Shown piece after piece: positions 9,678 through 20,197 of a DNA stretch of 64,000 nt. Position numbers and translations under genes: made by a program. This stretch comes from Agelas oroides (lineage: Eukaryota; Porifera; Demospongiae; Agelasida; Agelasidae). Each line of letters starts with the position of its first letter. Within the stretch, counting starts at the first letter, position 1. The notes under the pieces are model-generated. The model saw nothing but the letters and a program-made list of their open reading frames with translations. It had not been told where the DNA came from and made no database searches. Where the stretch lies: the NCBI GenBank assembly GCA_949130485.1, contig OX422192.1, forward strand, positions 9,161,008 through 9,225,007. Direction: 5' to 3'.

Positions 9678-11894
9678 TCATACAATGTAAACTTTGCCTG
9701 CAGATACATGGTCACTCACATATACAAAACCATCATCATCTATTACAATACCTGCAGGGTAACTGAACTGACCAAAGGAGGTCACAAACTCTCCACTTGT
9801 CTTAAACACTGACACACATTTGTGCCCATTGTCACACACATAAACTAACTGGTCAGAACCAACACAAATGCCACAAGGAAACTTTAGTTGTTCAGAAGCA
9901 GCACCCTTTTTACTGAAAGCAGACAAAAACTGTCCCTTGTGGTCAAAGACTTGCACACGGTTATTCCAACCATCACTCACATACAAATTTCCTGCTCTGT
10001 CCTGGGCAATGTCATTTGGATAGTTAAACTGACCATCTCCATTACCATGGCAACCAAAACTATTCATATACTCCAACTCTGTGTTCAGTATTTGAAATCT
10101 GTTGTTCCCACGATCACACACGTATAGTTTGTCATTGATGATCTTGATAATACTGAGGTCACTGAACTCTCCTGGTCGTGTGCCTTTTCTTTCAACAACT
10201 TTCATGAGCTTCCCTTCCTTGCTGAACTTGAAGAGTGAGCAGTTACCCCTGTCAGACACATAGATATTGTCATCTTTGTCCACAGCTACTCCGCTAGGGT
10301 GTGAAAACTTCTCACTTGTGATAGTTTGTACCTTCTTGCCCTCTCTATCAAACACTGTCACCTTCTTCCCACCATACTCAGCTACAACTAACTGTTGCTT
10401 GCTATTGAGTGCTTTCCCCCATGGGCGATTCACACCTTCCACGACCCTGACTGGCTCACCTAGCTGGGTGGGGTGGATCTTTGCAAACACTTGAAATGGA
10501 CTGCCAGCAATTTGGGTGCCATTCACCTTAACGATCAGGGTGTACCTCCCACGAACCTCTGGAGTGTAAGTGGCCTCATAAACTCCTCTCCCTTTTGAGG
10601 TAACTTTGGCGTGAACAACAGAATCATTCACAACTGATTTCAGCTCTGCCTCAACAACTTGCTGTTCTCCACAGAGCTGGCCATTTTGGTACACAGTGCG
10701 GACTGTGAACTGGGCTGACTTGCCAACTTCAGCAACTTTCGTCCCAGCCCCCTCTGCTGTGCACTTGGTGGGATCTGCTGGCAAGATTGTTACCTCAGCA
10801 TTCTTTTGACAGAGGTCAGAGATACCTTCAGCGCAGGCCACTCTAACACCAACATTCGCTACCTCTGCTGGTATGAGATTGATGCGCTCATGCTTTGCAC
10901 ACTGCTCTTGAATTTGCTCTTGAATGTGCTGCTGCAACGACATGAATTCTTCATCAGTTGCATTTTCAACACTGCGCTCTACAAACTCCACAAGACCTTG
11001 AATCTCACTGGTGGCTAGTGCGAAACTCTTCTTCTGTGCTCCCAGGTTGTCCAGCTTTTGCTGCTTCAATTCAGATGCTCTGTCCAGCAGTTGCTTCTCT
11101 CGCTTGTGCAGGATTTCATAAAGTTGCTTGAAAGACTGCTCAATTGTACCTGCAACAGCTTTATGTTGCTCAGAAACCTCCCTTTCAACCTTCTCCACCT
11201 CCCTGGTAGCAGCTGAGAGGTTGGTTTGGATCTTTGCAAGTGGCACCAAACTCTCTTTGACTGTTTTCTTGTACTGAGGGGCGGATTTCTTCACAAACTC
11301 AAACTTGTGTCCTGCATGATCACGAATGATGCAGTCTCGACAAATGAGGTGATTGCAATCAAAGCAGTAGATCTTCAACTGTTCATCGTGATCTTTGCAC
11401 ATTGAGGGCGGGGCTTCTTTCAGCGGGATCGCCTTAGCCCCGCCCTCTTTCAGTTCCTGGAGGGTCACGACTTTATGACCAGTGAATACCTTCATCACAC
11501 CGTGCATTCTCGCGCAATCGTTGCAGATAAAGTCAGTACATTGGCGACAAAACGCGACAGCCTTCGCTCTGGAACACATTTCACAAAGAGCTTCCATTTT
11601 CCCCTGCGCTTTTTCCATCTTTGTACGCAGTTCTTTCATTCGGTTGACGAAAAACGCCGTGGGCAGTTGATCGGGGTCATTTTGAGGCAAAAGTGTTCCC
11701 CTTCGGCACTCGGGGCACGAAAAGGGGCGGTTGGTTCCTGCTCGAAGGGCTAGTTGCCGGACGCACTCCTTGCAGTAGTAGTGAAGGCAAGGGAGGATCT
11801 TGGGGTCGCGGAAGTGCTCCTGGCAAACAGGGCAGGTGATCTCCTCCTCCAGCTCCTCCAACCCCTTCTCCACGGGATCTGGACCTTCCGCCAT
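9678..11894 (-). CDS. TRIM-NHL protein, copy A (RING, two B-boxes, coiled coil, filamin, NHL)
   Basis: Single-exon gene of 738 codons starting MAEGPDP. A C3HC4 RING runs from CPVCQEHF to CPECRRG (about residues 21-65). B-box 1 (CEMCSRAKAVAFCRQC) is at about 104-145 and B-box 2 (MCKDHDEQLKIYCFDCNHLI) at about 165-205. A long coiled coil follows to about 330, then a filamin/Ig-like domain ending KVNGTQIAGSPFQVFAK (about 370-475), then six NHL blades to the C terminus. Proteins of this order (TRIM2/3/71, Brat, LIN-41 type) are E3 ubiquitin ligases whose propeller binds RNA or protein. The start is set by the ATG shared with the other copies. It is convergent with CFAP70, whose stop is 250 bp away. 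Its RING and B-box metal ligands are intact, so a working ligase is likely; the substrate is unknown. Confidence 0.92.
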   Translation of the reverse strand: MAEGPDPVEKGLEELEEEITCPVCQEHFRDPKILPCLHYYCKECVRQLALRAGTNRPFSCPECRRGTLLPQNDPDQLPTAFFVNRMKELRTKMEKAQGKMEALCEMCSRAKAVAFCRQCTDFICNDCARMHGVMKVFTGHKVVTLQELKEGGAKAIPLKEAPPSMCKDHDEQLKIYCFDCNHLICRDCIIRDHAGHKFEFVKKSAPQYKKTVKESLVPLAKIQTNLSAATREVEKVEREVSEQHKAVAGTIEQSFKQLYEILHKREKQLLDRASELKQQKLDNLGAQKKSFALATSEIQGLVEFVERSVENATDEEFMSLQQHIQEQIQEQCAKHERINLIPAEVANVGVRVACAEGISDLCQKNAEVTILPADPTKCTAEGAGTKVAEVGKSAQFTVRTVYQNGQLCGEQQVVEAELKSVVNDSVVHAKVTSKGRGVYEATYTPEVRGRYTLIVKVNGTQIAGSPFQVFAKIHPTQLGEPVRVVEGVNRPWGKALNSKQQLVVAEYGGKKVTVFDREGKKVQTITSEKFSHPSGVAVDKDDNIYVSDRGNCSLFKFSKEGKLMKVVERKGTRPGEFSDLSIIKIINDKLYVCDRGNNRFQILNTELEYMNSFGCHGNGDGQFNYPNDIAQDRAGNLYVSDGWNNRVQVFDHKGQFLSAFSKKGAASEQLKFPCGICVGSDQLVYVCDNGHKCVSVFKTSGEFVTSFGQFSYPAGIVIDDDGFVYVSDHVSAGKVYIV

Positions 11895-12010
11895 CGCAAC
11901 TGTAGGCTTCTTTTCAAGGAAGAAAGCTAAAGAGGGTGGGTAAAAATGGCAGCCAGAACAGCGACTCAGCTACGCCCACACAGTTCTAGTGCGCATGTGC
12001 AAATGAATAT
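11895..12010 (-). promoter_or_regulatory. Conserved 5' flank of TRIM-NHL A
   Basis: The roughly 115 bp upstream of the start codon are shared with copies B, C and D: TTCTTTTCAAGGAAG, AGCTAAA, GGGTGGGTAAAAA and GCGACTCAGCTACGCCCACA, ending TCTAGTGCGCATGTGC. In unit 4 homology stops just past this point, so it is the smallest upstream block kept by all four genes. This is probably promoter plus 5' UTR; no transcript data are available. Confidence 0.5.
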
Positions 12011-12892
12011 GTACACAGCGGAATCGATGATTAGGCAACTCAACTCCACAGCCACAGTGGACACTACTTCCTGATGGGTGGAATTCATCTTCTAAACTAC
12101 ACCTCAAGATATTTGGTTCCCAGACCCTTCAGTGAAAGGGGTGGAGTGAGTGTTGGAACCCAAGATGCTCACATGTAGAACCTTGTGCCCTATCAGGTTT
12201 AACTCAGTCTCGGATATCACTATGTAGCTAAGGTAGATGCTGGTATTATGATCCAGGTAAGTTTGTTTCTTCAGTCGTATCTAAAACATTTCTTCAGAGA
12301 ATGTACAACTTAAAACGTAACATTGGTATTTTTTCCCTAGTCTCACTAGCCAGACTCTTTCTGGTGAGAGTCTGGCTACACAAGACTATTCTTACCCCTC
12401 TGCAGTGGTTCTGAAAGAAAGGGTCTACATAAATCACTCTTGCAGGTATTATGAGTCAACTGCAAGTATTATGATCAGAACGAAGAGAGATTGTAAAATG
12501 CAGCACCTGGTGACTGCATTTGTCGGCCTGATGAGCGATTGACAAGCCGAACAGTTCTTTCCCACAGCCCTCAACTGCCGGGAAGTGAGTGTTAGTAACC
12601 TAACATCTGAGTCAGTTGTGACACAATGCTCCTCCCTCCTTGTCCCACACAGTGTGGCTGTACAGCTGCAGACAGTATAGAGTTGTGGATTTACTTTAAG
12701 AGCAAGTTGATTCAAGTGCAACTCCCGATAAACTCAACGGTGGCTCAGATTAGAGCAGGGTATAGTGAGCTACTGGCTGTATTGCCAAGCTCACCTGAGC
12801 TCACCCGAACAAGTACAGTAAGGCTAGCTACACTGTCTACACGTAGGTAAAAGAATGACTGAAGGATGAGATGTGACTATCTTCATCCGAGT
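12011..12892. other. Non-coding 5' flank of TRIM-NHL A shared with units 2 and 3
   Basis: No gene was recognised. The segment is colinear with 18776-20711 (apart from the insertion there) and partly with 26820-27480. It carries a hairpin of the TAGYCTCG family at 12338-12388. A GTACAGCTGCAGACAG stretch recurs in unit 2 at about 20490. Confidence 0.6.
12338..12388. repeat. Hairpin TAGTCTCACTAGCCAGACTC (unit 1 copy)
   Basis: TAGTCTCACTAGCCAGACTC is followed by the inverted GAGAGTCTGGCT and then AAGACTA. Positional copies sit at 20147-20197 (unit 2) and 27286-27336 (unit 3), so this hairpin was duplicated with the unit. Confidence 0.75.
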
Positions 12893-15352
12893 ATGACGTG
12901 GAGGGGTGTGGGCATTGCATGCTACAATGTAGAAGAGAACGAAACACTACCACTGTTACTAGTTTTACTGCAGAATACAAGTACAGTGAATTATGGAAAT
13001 GCTGTAACTGTCAATCTTCTCTATAGCTGGGTGATCTGGTACCACACACACTAGCGGTGGGCCTACCTCACCATAGTCTGCCTCAAGGTACACACACACA
13101 CTAGCGGTGGGCCTACCTCACCACAGTCTGCCTCAAGGTACACACACACACTAGCGGTGGGCCTACCTCACCATGGTCTGCCTCAAGGTACACACACACA
13201 CTAGCGGTGGGCCTACCTCACCATGGTCTGCCTCAAGGTACACACACACTAGCGGTGGGCCTACCTCATCATGGTCTGCCTCAAGGTACACACACACACT
13301 AGCGGTGGGCCTACCTCACCATGGTCTGCCTCAAGGTACACACACACACTAGCGGTGGGCCTACCTCACCACAGTCTGCCTCAAGGTACACACACACACA
13401 CTAGCGGTGGGCCTACCTCACCATGGTCTGCCTCAAGGTACACACACACACTAGCGGTGGGCCTACCTCACCATGGTCTGCCTCAAGGTACACACACACT
13501 GGCGGTGGGCCCACCTCACCATGGTCTGCCTCAAGGTACACACACACTAGCGGTGGGCCCACCTCACCATGGTCCGCCTCAAGGTACACACACACTAACG
13601 GTGGGCCCACCTCACCATGGTCTGCCTCAAGATACACACACACTGGCGGTGGGCCTACCCCACCATGGTCTGCCTCAAGGTACACGCACACTAGCGGTGG
13701 GCCCACCTCACCATGGTCTGCCTCAAGGTACACGCACACTAGCGGTGGGCCCACCTCACCATGGTCTGCCTCAAGGTACACACACACTAGCAGTGGGCCC
13801 ACCTCACCATGGTCTGCCTCAAGGTACACACACACACTAGCGGTGGGCCCACCTCACCGTGGTCTGCCTCAAGGTACACACACACACTAGTGGTGGGCCC
13901 ACCTCACCGTGGTCTGCCTCAAGGTACACACACACACTAGCGGTGGGCCTACCTCACCGTGGTCTGCCTCAAGGTACACACACACACTAGTGGTGGGCCC
14001 ACCTCACCGTGGTCTGCCTCAAGGTACACACACACTAGCGGTGGGCCTACCTCACCATGCTCTGCCTCAAGGTACACACACACTAGCAGTGGGCCCACCT
14101 CACCATGGTCTGCCTCAAGGTACACACACACTAGCAGTGGGCCTACCTCACCATGGTCTGCCTCAAGGTACACACACACTAGCGGTGGGCCTACCTCACC
14201 GTGGTCTGCCTCAAGGTACACGCACACTAGCAGTGGGCCTACCTCACCATGGTCTGCCTCAAGGTACACACACACTAGTGGTGGGCCTACCTCACCATGG
14301 TCTGCCTCAAGGTACACACACACTAGCGGTGGGCCCACCTCACCATGGTCTGCCTCAAGGTACACACACACTAGCAGTGGGCCTACCTCACCATGGTCTG
14401 CCTCAAGATACACACACACTAGCGGTGGGCCCACCTCACCATGGTCTGCCTCAAGGTACACACACACACTAGCGGTGGGCCTACCTCACCATGGTCTGCC
14501 TCAAGATACACACACACTAGCAGTGGGCCCACCTCACCATGGTCTGCCTCAAGGTACACACACTAGTGGTGGGCCCACCTCACCATGGTCTGCCTCAAGG
14601 TGCACGCACACTAGCGGTGGGCCCACCTCACCATGGTCTGCCTCAAGGTGCACACACACAACTTGTTCCAACTGCTCTTGTGTTTTGCAGTAGATACTCT
14701 TTAGTACTGCACACAACAAAAGCTCAATAAGACATATTATGTCCAAGAGGGGCGTGGTCTGCTTGTTCCCTGTATACCCACATGTGCAGGGGGTGGGGTG
14801 GTGTGTACACGTGTATAGTGTGCATTGTGAGTATAGTGATAGTTGTGTATATAGTGTACATTGTGAGCACATACCTTATATGGTGATGTACAATCTTCTT
14901 TGCCACCTCATGCAGACAGAGGGACCAGTGCAGTCAAGGTGAGGTCTTAGAGGGGTTTGGCAATTGAGGTGGGTGGGTGGGTGGGTGTGGTCTCGGACAG
15001 GGTCTACTACAAAGATCGCATAAGATGGCAGTGAGTCGCCATCTCCTGTTCACCCTGTGCGGCTGATGAGGCCTGGTATTGGTCGAAATTAACATCTGCT
15101 AACTGCTTTTCTCATTGTTCACAAAGGACAAGTTTCCCTACTTTGAAACAACTCAATTATGTGCGTTGCCTAACAGAAGTTATTTTCTGGGGGGTTGGTG
15201 ATTGAAATACCTTTACTGGAGAATCATATCTGCATATCAAGCTACCTTTGTGTGTCTCTGCAGGCTGGTTTGAAGGATCCTGAGAGCTCCACCGGACTCT
15301 CTCTCCCTCCACTGACCTTGTGCACCTCCAACAACTGACAGTAGCTACGTAG
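12893..15352 (+). pseudogene. Broken CFAP70 3' fragment in duplication unit 2
   Basis: This is a partial copy of the last CFAP70 exons. Sequence like exon 8107-8195 is at 12893-12937 (GACGTGGAGGGGTGTGGG). The exon start CTGGGTGATCTGG is near 13026, followed by the hugely expanded exon-end minisatellite. A shortened relative of exon 9038-9085 is at about 14915-14938, and the terminal exon at 15264-15352 has lost about 18 bases in the middle. No open reading frame spans it, so it is a non-functional relic. Confidence 0.85.
13040..14660. repeat. Expanded 45-50-bp minisatellite with more than 30 copies of a splice donor
   Basis: Head-to-tail units contain GGTGGGCCTACCTCACCATG, then GTCTGCCTCAAGGTACACAC and ACTAGC. 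They are the same unit as at 8340-8690 and derive from the CFAP70 exon end and its GT donor. Copies vary by single substitutions and by the number of CA dinucleotides. The long open frames seen in it on both strands are products of the period. Confidence 0.95.
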
Positions 15353-15609
15353 AACATGAACACTCTGTATCTTGTCTTTATAACTGACCCAGTGTATACT
15401 CATGCACACTGAAATTGAGATTACAAATCGAGACAAGCAGGTGAGTTTGAAATTAGGTACCTGCAAATCAAGAGTATGGATCTGCAACCAAGGTAGTTAT
15501 CAGTAAACACTCAAAAGATGCAAAGTACCTACATAGTACAAGTATAGCTACTGGCATACACAAAACCATCATCATGCACCATGCAGTACCTGCACTGACA
15601 CACATCCAG

Positions 15610-15725
15610 TAGCCTCGAACCCAGGCTTTCCGTTCTGGATTTTGTCTCGCAGCTTTGGAGGAAAACCGATTTTTCTCCAAAGCTGCAAGACAAAACCCAG
15701 AACGGAAAGCCTGGGTTCGAGGCTA
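15610..15725. repeat. 116-bp near-perfect palindrome of the TAGYCTCG family
   Basis: TAGCCTCGAACCCAGGCTTT at the left and AAAGCCTGGGTTCGAGGCTA at the right are exact reverse complements. The arms continue inward through CCGTTCTG, TTTTGTCT and GCAGCTTTGGAG almost to the centre. A diverged relative is at 62715-62863. Confidence 0.9.
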
Positions 15726-15766
15726 CACATCCAGTGTCACATCACCCTAAATGAGTTGTTTGGAAG

Positions 15767-16367
15767 TAGCCTCATTCCCAGGCCTACCCCGTTTTTTGTT
15801 CTTCGGTTTACGTTCACTATAATACATGGAGACGGAAGAGTGCGAAAAACAGGGAAGGCCTGGGAACTATAGTACCACAGCTCGTTTCACAACTCGAATC
15901 TTATTGGTTGGGTTAGGGTTAATTTAGGGTGTTGTTAGGGCAACAGCGCATATAAATGTGTATAATATATTGACCAATAGGATTAGAACTTCGATAAGAG
16001 CTGCGGGATATTTCCCTGGGAACACCTGTCACGTGAATGACGTCTGGTGGACGGACGTAGGGGGGCGGTGCCCAACTACAAATTCGTGTGCAATAAACCA
16101 TAGAGCAAATTTCTTACCGGTGAAGTCAAGTATTGTCGATCTTGTGAACGTCTGGGGTCCAGGCTATCATTGGAGCGCTTGATGATGAAGTCTAGTATAC
16201 GTTGTTTGAATGTGGACCCCTCTGTCCACCTCGCGTCCACCTGACGTCATTCACGTGATAAGTGTTCCCAGGCCTTCCCCGTTTTTCCCGCTCTTCCGCT
16301 TCTGTGTATTATACTGAACAAAAACTGAAGAACAAAAAAAAACAGGGGAGGCCTGGGAATGAGACTA
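15767..16367. repeat. Composite palindromic element with hairpins at both ends
   Basis: The left end begins TAGCCTCATTCCCAGGCC and the right end finishes GGCCTGGGAATGAGACTA. Each end is itself a hairpin of about 100 bp containing GTTTTTTGTTCTTCGGTTT-type and GGAAGAG motifs. Inside both are CACGTGAATGACGTC and its inverse GACGTCATTCACGTG. Related copies lie at 28360-28640 and 33493-33653. No coding region was found. Confidence 0.75.
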
Positions 16368-16433
16368 GTACAATAATGAAAGTACAACAATCCACTTAAC
16401 TTAGAGCACTACATAATGAATGTAAAATATTAG

Positions 16434-18665
16434 TTACAACATGTAAACTTGGCCTGCAGTTACATAGCTTCCCACAAACAAGAAGCCATCATCATCAATT
16501 ACAATACCTGCAGGGTTAATGAACTGACCAAAGGAGGTCACAAACTCTCCACTTGTCTTAAACACTGACACACATTTGTTCCCCCTGTCACACACATAAA
16601 CTAACTGGTCAGAACCAACACAGACGCCAAAGGGATACCTTAGTTGTTCAGAAGCAGCACCCTTCTTACTGAAAGTAGACAAAAACTGTCCCTTGCAGTC
16701 AAAGACTTGCACACGATCATTCTTACTATCACTCACATACAAATTTCCTGCACTGTCCCGGGCAATGTCACTTGGCCACTGAAACTGACCATCTCTATCA
16801 CCATGGCAACCAAAACTATTCAAATACTCCAACTCTGTGTTCAGTATTTGAACTCTGTTTTTCCCACGATCACACACGTACAGTTTGTCATTGATGACCT
16901 TGATCATACTAAGATCCCTGAACTCTCCTCGTTGTGTGCCTTCTCGTCCAACTACTTTCATGAGCTTCCCTTCCTTGTTGAACTTGAAAAGTGAGCAGTT
17001 TACCATGTCAGACACATAGATATTGTCATCTTTGTCCACAGCTACACCAGTAGGGATTAAAAACTTCTCACATGTGATTGTTTGTACCTTCTTGCCCTTT
17101 CTATCTAACACTGTCACCTTATTCCCATCCCTCTCAGCGACAACTAACTGCTGCTTGCTGTTGAGTGCTATCCCCCATGGGCCTACCACTCCTTCCATGA
17201 CCCTGACTGGCTCACCTAGCTGGGTGGGGTGAATCTTGGCAAACACTTGAAATGGACTGCCAGGAATTTCGGTGCCATTCACCTTCACAATCAGGGTATG
17301 CCTCCCACGAACCTCTGGAGTGTAAGTGATCTCATAAACTCCTCTCCCTTTTGAGGTCACTTTGACGTGAACAACAGAATCATTCACAACTGATTTCAGC
17401 TCTGCCTCAACCACTTGCTTTTCTCTGCTGAGCTGACCATTTTTGTACACAGTGTGAACTGTGAACTGGGCTGACTTGCCGACTTCAGCAACTTTTGTCC
17501 CAGGCTCCTCTGCTGTGCACTTGGTGGGATCCACTCTCAAAACTATTACCTCGGCATTCTTTTGACAGAGGTCAGAGATACCTTCAGCACAGGCCACTCT
17601 AACACCAACATTCGCCACCTCTGCTGGTATGAGATTGATGTGCTCATGCTTTGCACACTGCTCTTGGATTTGCTCTTGAATGTGCTGCTGCAACGACATG
17701 AATTCTTCATCAGTTGCATTTTCAACACTGCGCTCTACAAACTCCACAAGACCTTGAATCTCACTGGTGGCCAGTGTAAAATTCTTCTTCTGTGCTCCCA
17801 GGTTGTCCAGCTTTTGCTGCTTCAATTCAGACGCTCTGTCCAGCAGTTGCTTCTCTCGTTTGAGTAGGATTTCATGAAGCTGCTTGAAGGACTGCTCAAT
17901 TGTGCCTGCAACAGCTTTATGTTGCTCAGAAACCTTCCTCTCAACCTTCTCCACCTCCCTGGTAGCAGCTGAGATGTTGGTTTGTATCTTTGCAAGTGGT
18001 GCCAAACTCTCCTTGACTGTTTTCTTGTACTGAGGGGCGGATTTCTTCACAAACTCAAACTTGTGTCCTGCATGATCACGAATGATGCAGTCTCGACAAA
18101 TGAGGTGATTGCAATCAAAGCAGTAGATCTTCAACTGTTCATCGTGGTCTTTGCACATTGAGGGTGGGGCTTCTTTCAGCGGGATCGCCTTAGCCCCGCC
18201 CTCCTTCAGCTCCTGAAGGGTCACGACCTTATGACCAGCGAAGGTCTTCATCTTTCTGTGCGATCTCACGCAATCGCTGCAGATGAATTCGGCACACTGG
18301 CGGCAAAACGCTTCCACCTTCGCTCCAGAACACAATTCGCAAATAGCTTCCACTTTTCCCTGCGCTTTCTCCATTTTTGTACGCAGTTCTTTCATTCGGT
18401 TGACGAAAAACGCCGTGGGAAGTTGATCGGGGTCATTTTGAGGCAAAAGTGTTTCCCTTCGGCACTCGGGGCACGCAAAGGGGCGGTTGGCCCCTGCTCG
18501 GAGGGCCAGTTGTTGGACGCACTCCTTGCAGTAGTAGTGGAGGCAAGGGAGGATCTTTGGGTCGCGGAAGTGCTCCTGACAAACGGTGCAGGTGACCTCG
18601 TCTTCTAACCCTTCCTCCAACTCCTCTAACCCCTTCTCCACGGGATCCGGAGCTTCTGCCATCAC
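16434..18665 (-). CDS. TRIM-NHL protein, copy B
   Basis: Single-exon gene of 743 codons with the same domains in the same order as copy A. Near the N terminus GLEELEE is followed by a second GLEDE, a small in-frame duplication that explains the extra residues. The RING starts CTVCQEHF, where the other copies have CPVC. B-boxes, coiled coil and filamin domain are nearly identical to the other copies. The NHL blades differ mainly at the residues before P-x-G (LIPTG, QWPSD, RYPFG, INPAG) and in the loop before the next strand (SDMVNCS, SDSKNDR). The ATG at 18665 is followed by a second ATG one codon on; the second one aligns with the other copies' start. An E3 ligase role is inferred from the family. 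Confidence 0.92.
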   Translation of the reverse strand: MMAEAPDPVEKGLEELEEGLEDEVTCTVCQEHFRDPKILPCLHYYCKECVQQLALRAGANRPFACPECRRETLLPQNDPDQLPTAFFVNRMKELRTKMEKAQGKVEAICELCSGAKVEAFCRQCAEFICSDCVRSHRKMKTFAGHKVVTLQELKEGGAKAIPLKEAPPSMCKDHDEQLKIYCFDCNHLICRDCIIRDHAGHKFEFVKKSAPQYKKTVKESLAPLAKIQTNISAATREVEKVERKVSEQHKAVAGTIEQSFKQLHEILLKREKQLLDRASELKQQKLDNLGAQKKNFTLATSEIQGLVEFVERSVENATDEEFMSLQQHIQEQIQEQCAKHEHINLIPAEVANVGVRVACAEGISDLCQKNAEVIVLRVDPTKCTAEEPGTKVAEVGKSAQFTVHTVYKNGQLSREKQVVEAELKSVVNDSVVHVKVTSKGRGVYEITYTPEVRGRHTLIVKVNGTEIPGSPFQVFAKIHPTQLGEPVRVMEGVVGPWGIALNSKQQLVVAERDGNKVTVLDRKGKKVQTITCEKFLIPTGVAVDKDDNIYVSDMVNCSLFKFNKEGKLMKVVGREGTQRGEFRDLSMIKVINDKLYVCDRGKNRVQILNTELEYLNSFGCHGDRDGQFQWPSDIARDSAGNLYVSDSKNDRVQVFDCKGQFLSTFSKKGAASEQLRYPFGVCVGSDQLVYVCDRGNKCVSVFKTSGEFVTSFGQFINPAGIVIDDDGFLFVGSYVTAGQVYML

Positions 18666-18775
18666 AACTGTATCTTCTTTTCAAGGAAGAGAGAAAGCTA
18701 AAGGTGGGTAAAAAGCCAGAGCAGAAAAATGCGACTCAGCTACGCCCACACAGTTCTAGTGCGCATGTGCAGCTG
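18666..18775 (-). promoter_or_regulatory. Conserved 5' flank of TRIM-NHL B
   Basis: It carries the same upstream block as copy A (TTCTTTTCAAGGAAG, GGTGGGTAAAAA, GCGACTCAGCTACGCCCACA, GTGCGCATGTGC), supporting retention of a promoter or 5' UTR with each duplicated gene. Confidence 0.5.
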
Positions 18776-18942
18776 GCAATTCAACTCCATCAGCCACAGA
18801 CAGTGGACTACTTCCTGATGGGTGGAATTGATCTTTTAAACTACACCTCAAGATATTTAATTTGGTTCCCAGACCCTTCAGTGAAGGGGGCAGAGTGAGT
18901 GTTGGAACCCAAGATGCTCACATGTAGAACCTTGTACCTTAA

Positions 18943-19198
18943 GGTGGCACAGTACCCTGTATTTTCAAGGTCAACAAACCTGGAATCCAAGTTGATAGTC
19001 TTCTTTGTCTTGTTAAAATTTTAGCGCACAGTCCGTTTTGGGAGTCTCAAATCGTTCACGGTCCGTAAAATTGGGGATTTTCCCCATTTCCTGTCGGCAT
19101 TGCCATCCAATAATCAGTTTATAATTAAGTTAGTTAAGATGTGGCCTGGCGGCACCCTTCATGTGGTGCTCGGAACTTTGAAGATAAGCTTAGATCGA

Positions 19199-19237
<39 letters not shown>

Positions 19238-19963
19238 GGAGTTTAGTAGAGTGCTGTAGTGTCAGTAGCTGTGAGTAGTGCGTGATGCCTGCTTGTGAAA
19301 GCAAGCTTGTGTCTAGAAGCAGCAGAAAGGCCACAGTGGCCAAGACTGTATTTGTTGAGTAGGCCCAGGTCTCGCGGCCGTATGCCTAGTCTAGTTGGTG
19401 ACCGTGGCCAGGTGCTTCGAGTGCTGGGCTGGGCTTTAACTAGAATACGCAATTTATCGTTTGTGCTACAGTCTGACAGACAAGGGAGCTGAACGGTGGC
19501 TGTGTGTGGAACAGAGCCGTGAGTTGTTTAGCGACATAAGGGGGAGAGGTGGGGCTAGTAATGCTTGCTTCCACTCGTGAATGAGCCCCTCCCGTAGACA
19601 AGCTGTGAATTTTTCGAAATGTGCATTCATTTTGGTGCAGTCAAAGTTGTCCATTCCAAGAGTAGTGACAAACATGAGTCTAGCCTGACTTTGAGAGTAG
19701 CTTTGAACAAAAGCTGGCATAGATTGATTTGAGATACATTGGTGGTTGGGACGCTACCTACAGTGAGCGTGTAGATGCGTCCATCGAGTGGCAATTTTGG
19801 GTTCATGAATATATTAATGAGCTACTAAAACCCTTTTTAAAATTAGGCAAAGCAAGATTGCCCTAAACCAAACCCTAACCCTGAAACTAGGAGTAACCCT
19901 GGTCCTGACTGTAACCCAAGTTTATGTTTTCGTTAACCTCCGCCGAGGGACGACCGTGCCACC
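18943..19963. mobile_element. Non-autonomous element of about 1.0 kb flanked by TTAA
   Basis: It is absent from the colinear places in units 1 and 3. The ends are GGTGGCACAGT and the inverted ACCGTGCCACC, and TTAA lies directly outside both (18939-18942 and 19964-19967). A TTAA target is typical of piggyBac-type elements, but the inverted ends are short and no transposase was recognised. An uninterrupted run of about 32 A lies inside at about 19201-19232. Short open frames inside match nothing I recognise. Confidence 0.6.
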
Positions 19964-20146
19964 TTAAGAGTTCTATTAGCTTTAACTCAGTCTTCCCTTG
20001 GGATATCATTAGGTAACTATGTAAGGTAGAAGCTGGTATTATGCGCCAGGTAAGCTGAATTGCTCATTATATTTTATTTCTTCATTCGCATCTAAAAGTT
20101 TAAACCATTTCTCCAGAGAATGTACAACTTAAAACATAACATTGGT

Positions 20147-20197
20147 TAGTCTCGCTAGCCAGACTCTGTGTGGTGAGAGTCCGGCTACACAAAACTA
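20147..20197. repeat. Hairpin TAGTCTCGCTAGCCAGACTC (unit 2 copy)
   Basis: This is the positional equivalent of the hairpins at 12338 and 27286 within the duplicated flank. The right arm is slightly diverged (GAGAGTCCGGCT, AAAACTA). Confidence 0.7.

Larger units (their letters stand above)
8107..12892. repeat. Segmental duplication unit 1 (source copy: CFAP70 3' end, TRIM-NHL A, 5' flank)
   Basis: This segment holds the last exons of the working CFAP70, TRIM-NHL gene A on the opposite strand and about 1 kb of A's 5' flank. Diverged copies of the same order recur as units 2-4. The right edge is set by the junction at about 12892, where flank sequence that continues differently in unit 2 (after CTTCATCCGAG) is joined to a copy of CFAP70 exon 8107-8195. 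The left edge is only known to the extent that its exons recur. Confidence 0.75.

Noticed and set aside
13040-14660. CRISPR-like array
   Set aside because: Units are adjacent without unique spacers, there are no cas genes, and the genome is eukaryotic; it is a minisatellite.
13271-14693. Several open frames of 150-240 codons with repeated [15 protein letters not shown] or [13 protein letters not shown] units
   Set aside because: Products of the splice-donor minisatellite, open on both strands, with no gene structure.
19201-19232. A-run as the tail of a retroposed transcript or SINE
   Set aside because: The run lies inside a TTAA-flanked element, with no target duplication next to the tail and no recognisable source RNA.
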